Positions 60,757-64,000 of a stretch of DNA of 64,000 nucleotides are shown here, piece by piece. Position 1 is the stretch's first letter; the number at the start of each line of letters is the position of its first letter. Below the pieces are notes generated by a model, which saw nothing but the letters and a program-made list of their open reading frames with translations, made no database searches and was not told the DNA's origin. Both the position numbers and the translations under genes were made by a program. This DNA comes from Clostridiales bacterium (GTDB lineage: Bacteria > Bacillota > Clostridia > Oscillospirales > Ruminococcaceae): positions 70,172-134,171 of the forward strand of contig QAMM01000006.1 of NCBI GenBank assembly GCA_003150405.1, given 5' to 3'.

Positions 60757-62727
60757 ATGTTGGATGGAGCATCAATCTTCCCAAAACTGCCGGAGGACGC
60801 GGCAGCCTTTGTTTTTACGCCGGAGCGGTTTGGCGCCAGCCCGGACGGTACGGGCGATAATACCGCAGCGATGCAGGCCGTAGTGGATGAGCTGGAGCGC
60901 ACACAGGAATACGGGATTTTGTTTATCCCGGAGGGAAGCTACCGTTTTTCCGGAACGGTGGAGCTGTGGCGGGGCATCCGCCTGATTGGGTTTGGCGCGA
61001 AACGCCCGCTCTTTTTCCTTGCGGATGGCACTGCCGGATTTGAGGGGCCAGATTCCAAATACATCTTCCACTTCCGCGACCGCAGACCCAAGCCAGGCGC
61101 AGAGCTGCGGGATGCGCAGAACACCTCCTTTTATGGAGGCATTCGCAACATCAATTTTGATTTGGGCCATGGAAACAAGGGGGCTGTGGCGGCACGGTTC
61201 CGCATTGCGCAGCTCAACTCGCTGGAGGACATTGACTTTCACTGTCAAGATGCAAAAGCCGCAGTCGAGATGGTGGGCAATGAGATTGAGCGCTGCCGGT
61301 TTTACGGTGGACAGTACGGCATCCTGACCGGGGAGACGGTGCCGTACTGGCAGTTTTACCTGGGGGACAGCCTGTTTGACGGGCAGGAGAGGGCCTGCAT
61401 TTCCTCCTACCGTGCGGGGCTTACCATGGTGCGCGTCTCCCTGAAAAACGCCCCTTACGGCGTTTATGTGCCCAACAAGGAGCGAGACAACCACTATATT
61501 GAGGAGTTTGAGCGCCTGTATATGGAAGACTGCCGCATGGAATCCCTTGAGGCGGGGGTCAGCATGAATATGGTGCGCTACCCGCAGAACTGGTTCCACG
61601 GGCGGGGAATCCAGTGCAAAGACGTCCCCATCTTTTTGGATTCCTTCGGTTACCAGTACAACATGCATATCATGGTGCCTTCGGTCCAGCCGGAATACCC
61701 GGAGTACAGCGTGGAGATTGACATGGGGCTTAAAATCCAGGTGGACAACCGGGATACAAGCCGCCGGTTTGATTTTGACTGCAAGGTAGAACCGGTGGAA
61801 TTTACCCCTGTGCCGGAGCCGGATTATGTGCCGATGCCGCCGCAGTTTGACTGGGTGAATATCCGGGATTTCGGCGCAAAAGGCGACGGCGTTGCCGACG
61901 ACACCGAGGCGTTTGAACGCGCTGTTGCAGGGCATCAGGCGATTTATCTGCCGTCCGGGAATTACCGCTTGACCCGCGGCCTTAGCTTAAAAGAGGACAC
62001 GGCGCTCATCGGCCTGCACTGCTTCAACACTCGGTTGGTGATGGACAGCCATACGCCGGGCTTTGACGACCCGAAACACCCTGCGTCAATGTTGACAATT
62101 CCAGCGGGTGGGCATAACCACGTTTGCGGTATCAGCTTTGACGGAGGAGCGAATCCCGGCCTGACCTCGGTGGAGTGGATGGGCGCGCCGGATTCGATTC
62201 TGGAGGATGTGCTGTTCCTGCACGGCGGCCACGGCGACGTCCGCAAGGGGCGGGACCGTCATTATACTATCTGGATACATGACGGCGGCGCAGGGGTGTT
62301 CAAAAACATCTGGTCGCCGGATGTTTGGGCCAAGGACGGTTTCCATGTAAATGACACCGAGGCGCCGGGCAAGCTCTATCTGGTTTCGGTGGAACACCAT
62401 TTAGACGTTGAGGTTGTGCTGGAAAGGGTGGCCAACTGGAAGTTCATTTCGCTGCAAACCGAAGAAAATCTTGGCAGTGAATATGCGTCTTCGGTTTATT
62501 TGAAAGACTGCTTTGATATTGAGTTTGCCAACCTGTTCCAGTACCGGGTACAGGCAATCGACATCCAGCACCCCTATGCAAGCCACGCCGAAAATTGCAA
62601 AAACCTGAAGGTGAACGGCGTCCACGTTTTCAGCATTGGGCCGACGCCGTTTTCAAACGCTTTTCTAGTGGACGGCGTGACCGAAGTACGGGATTTGGAG
62701 ATCGGGACGCTGCAAATCAACAGCTAA
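60757..62727 (+). CDS. Two-domain right-handed beta-helix protein (GH55/pectate-lyase-3-like)
   Basis: 656 residues with two tandem Pectate_lyase_3-type modules. Each opens with the same signature: FGASPDGTGDNTAAMQAVVD at about 25-44 and FGAKGDGVADDTEAFERAV at about 371-389, followed by ILFIPEGSYR and IYLPSGNYRL. That head-to-tail pair is the architecture of GH55 exo-beta-1,3-glucanases. No signal peptide is present, so it would act inside the cell or on imported oligosaccharides. Ribosome site TTGGAGGAACCCATTT before ATG. Substrate not determinable. Confidence 0.8.
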   Translation: MLDGASIFPKLPEDAAAFVFTPERFGASPDGTGDNTAAMQAVVDELERTQEYGILFIPEGSYRFSGTVELWRGIRLIGFGAKRPLFFLADGTAGFEGPDSKYIFHFRDRRPKPGAELRDAQNTSFYGGIRNINFDLGHGNKGAVAARFRIAQLNSLEDIDFHCQDAKAAVEMVGNEIERCRFYGGQYGILTGETVPYWQFYLGDSLFDGQERACISSYRAGLTMVRVSLKNAPYGVYVPNKERDNHYIEEFERLYMEDCRMESLEAGVSMNMVRYPQNWFHGRGIQCKDVPIFLDSFGYQYNMHIMVPSVQPEYPEYSVEIDMGLKIQVDNRDTSRRFDFDCKVEPVEFTPVPEPDYVPMPPQFDWVNIRDFGAKGDGVADDTEAFERAVAGHQAIYLPSGNYRLTRGLSLKEDTALIGLHCFNTRLVMDSHTPGFDDPKHPASMLTIPAGGHNHVCGISFDGGANPGLTSVEWMGAPDSILEDVLFLHGGHGDVRKGRDRHYTIWIHDGGAGVFKNIWSPDVWAKDGFHVNDTEAPGKLYLVSVEHHLDVEVVLERVANWKFISLQTEENLGSEYASSVYLKDCFDIEFANLFQYRVQAIDIQHPYASHAENCKNLKVNGVHVFSIGPTPFSNAFLVDGVTEVRDLEIGTLQINS

Positions 62728-62950
62728 ACCAATTTGTCTCGGACAGATTATGACAATGGTGTCAAGATGAATGCCGCCTTTTTTCATCTTGCCGGAGGGC
62801 AAACGCGAATGTGCCGTTCGGCCGTGGGGCTGAATATACATGGTGCGCAAGCCGATAAGGCACCGGCATACTCTGAAAAGCGCATAGCTGTATTCTTTTA
62901 CCGACCGTCTTTGATTGGTGGTTGATTGGCAAAGGGAAACAAAAAAGCAC
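62728..62950. other. Intergenic stretch, no gene seen
   Basis: Only short unsupported ORFs between the beta-helix gene and the terminator. Confidence 0.35.
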
Positions 62951-62996
62951 CCGGAGGGAGAGGCTTCGTAAGGAAGTTCTCTCCCTTCGGCTTTTG
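62951..62996 (+). terminator. Terminator before tnpV
   Basis: CCGGAGGGAGAG/CTCTCCCTTCGG (one G-U), 16-base loop, CTTTTG tail. Confidence 0.65.
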
Positions 62997-63054
62997 TAGT
63001 CAGCCGTAATGATTGGATTTGTAGGAAAAATCAATCATATTGGAGGATTACAAA

Positions 63055-63432
63055 ATGAAACAACATTACATTGATGAAAAAACAGGCATCAGCTATACTT
63101 TGCAAGGCGACTACTATTTGCCTGACTTTGTACTACCCGCCGAAGGAAATAGGTCTGTCGGCGTATGGGGACAGCGGCATTTGCGGTATCTCAAGCAACA
63201 TCGCAAAGTCTTCTATACGAATCTGCTCACAAGTGGTAAACTGAGAAGCTATCTTGCAGATATTGATGAACAAGCTGAAACTATGTTTTTTCGGCTGGCA
63301 GAGCAAATGGCCCAGCACGACGGTATTACAGAATCCCTCAAGGCAAGCGATCAAATGGCATGGGTGCAAAAGATGAATAACATCCGAAATGCCGCACGGA
63401 AGATTGTCTATGCGGAATTGATCTACAGATAA
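63055..63432 (+). CDS. TnpV family transposon-encoded protein
   Basis: 125 residues starting MKQHYIDEKTGISYTLQGDYYLP, with VWGQRHLRYLKQHRK, LLTSGKLRSYLADIDEQA and MAWVQKMNNIRNAARKIVY, all characteristic of TnpV proteins carried by mobile elements of gut Firmicutes. The role in transposition is not established. Ribosome site TTGGAGGATTACAAA sets the start at 63055. Marks the left side of an accessory region. Confidence 0.9.
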   Translation: MKQHYIDEKTGISYTLQGDYYLPDFVLPAEGNRSVGVWGQRHLRYLKQHRKVFYTNLLTSGKLRSYLADIDEQAETMFFRLAEQMAQHDGITESLKASDQMAWVQKMNNIRNAARKIVYAELIYR

Positions 63433-63446
63433 CATTTCTATTTTTG

Positions 63447-63483
63447 AAAAAGCTGCTGTCAAGCGACGGCAGCTTTTCTTTTT
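63447..63483 (+). terminator. Terminator after tnpV
   Basis: AAAAGCTGCTGTC/GACGGCAGCTTTT, AAGC loop, T-rich tail. Confidence 0.8.
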
Positions 63484-63539
63484 GGGTAGTTTAAAATTGA
63501 TCTCTCCAACAGACAAAAGCAGGCGGAATAACGCAGATA

Positions 63540-63569
63540 TTGCGAAAAATGATAGGTTTCTGTTATAAT
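63540..63569 (+). promoter_or_regulatory. Promoter of the XRE-hsdM genes
   Basis: TTGCGA, 18-base spacer, TGTTATAAT (extended -10), 35 bases before the XRE ATG. Confidence 0.7.
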
Positions 63570-63603
63570 AGCGGTAGTCTTCTGAAAGGAGAACGATAGA
63601 GCA

Positions 63604-63825
63604 ATGGCATTACATGAACTGCTGCGAACCATGCGCAAAAAAGCGCTTTTATCCCAAGAGGATTTTGCAAAAGAACTCCATGTGTCGGTGGGTACCATTA
63701 ACCGATGGGAAAACGGAAAAACCAAGCCCAATATTACAGCAATGAAGAAAATCAAAGCATTTTGCGAGGGAAAGGCGATCCCTTTTGCAGAAATCGAATC
63801 AGAATGGCTGAGAGAGAAGGAGTAA
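63604..63825 (+). CDS. XRE family helix-turn-helix regulator
   Basis: 73 residues, nearly all HTH_3: LLRTMRKKALLSQEDFAKEL and HVSVGTINRWENGKTKPNI. Ends six bases before the hsdM ATG and shares its promoter, so it likely controls the restriction-modification genes, as C-protein-like regulators do. Confidence 0.9.
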   Translation: MALHELLRTMRKKALLSQEDFAKELHVSVGTINRWENGKTKPNITAMKKIKAFCEGKAIPFAEIESEWLREKE

Positions 63826-63830
63826 CCACA

Positions 63831-64000
63831 ATGGCGGATATTAAGACAAATCAGGAGCGGGACGAGCTGTTCCGCCGTATCTATAAAATTGCAACCGATC
63901 TGGTTCATGCTGGCCATGTGTCGGAATGGGATTTTAAGTCCTATGTGCTGGGGACGATGTTCTACCGCTATATTTCGGAGAACTTCGCCGCCTATGTCAA
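63831..64000 (+). CDS. hsdM: Type I restriction-modification system DNA methylase subunit (partial, runs off window)
   Basis: The first 56 residues include ELFRRIYKIATDL, WDFKSYVLGTMFYRYISENF, the N-terminal HsdM_N helical domain of N6-adenine methylase subunits. The methylase motifs, hsdS and hsdR would lie past base 64000. ATG at 63831 after GAGAAGGAGTAACCACA. Confidence 0.88.
   Translation, partial: MADIKTNQERDELFRRIYKIATDLVHAGHVSEWDFKSYVLGTMFYRYISENFAAYV

Noticed and set aside
1..64000. tRNA, rRNA or CRISPR array
   Set aside because: No cloverleaf with CCA-type end, no rRNA signature and no regularly spaced repeats were seen by eye; a tRNAscan or CRISPR finder run would be the decisive check.

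Overview
The window reads as a chromosomal segment of an anaerobic Clostridia-type Firmicute, probably in the Oscillospirales/Ruminococcaceae range. This rests on strong AGGAGG ribosome sites, GTG and TTG starts, rho-independent hairpin terminators, the gene set (FeoAB with a FeoB-associated Cys-rich protein, NusG-domain-II/Gx-transporter/ApbE, YitT, ECF S components, TypA, NSS transporter) and a TnpV-type element protein at the right edge. Genus and species cannot be told from the sequence alone. No rRNA, tRNA or CRISPR array was seen.

Layout. 0-8 kb: dcd (cut by the left edge), a Gx-transporter/NusG-II pair divergent from an ApbE flavin transferase, feoA-feoB plus a small Cys-rich partner, and an ABC exporter. 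8-10 kb: a NUDIX hydrolase, nadA and a structured untranslated RNA candidate. 10.3-15.3 kb: first locus of a two-component secreted family, called A and B here. 15.3-24 kb: typA, glycogen phosphorylase with 4-alpha-glucanotransferase, and a CapA-like protein. 24.6-29.2 kb: an RND pump and its TetR regulator with a clear palindromic operator. 29.7-35.7 kb: a membrane-anchored secreted protein, YitT, an IlvD/Edd dehydratase and a fucose/arabinose isomerase-like enzyme. 35.9-43.3 kb: second A/B locus, interrupted by coaX and an ECF S component. 43.5-47.7 kb: NAD salvage (pncB, pncA, nadE). 48-53.7 kb: an epimerase, then a ROK regulator with polyol dehydrogenase and xylulokinase. 53.9-62.7 kb: GNAT, NSS transporter, several small-molecule enzymes, a phospholipase-C-like pair and a two-helix pectate-lyase-fold protein. 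63-64 kb: TnpV, an XRE regulator and the start of a type I restriction methylase.

The most unusual content is the A/B system. A proteins are secreted, carry an N-terminal helical region and end in a domain with a NCHSYAW motif, a later HS motif and an SKWG motif, as expected of a cysteine-peptidase or amidase fold. B proteins are lipoproteins or single-span membrane-anchored extracytoplasmic proteins; six of the seven end in (F)S/HLTPLEE-like sequence and share a DPEIPKIT/LPYDA/NLMNNFWSLP core. There are four recognisable A copies (one intact, one truncated, two pseudogenes), one A fossil and seven intact B genes. Promoters of matching geometry stand before each of the four A copies. Two A copies are preceded by an almost identical leader encoding a 17-18 residue peptide whose stop overlaps the A start. 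Decay of A with retention of B is what an effector/immunity or enzyme/inhibitor relationship would leave, but the function is inferred.
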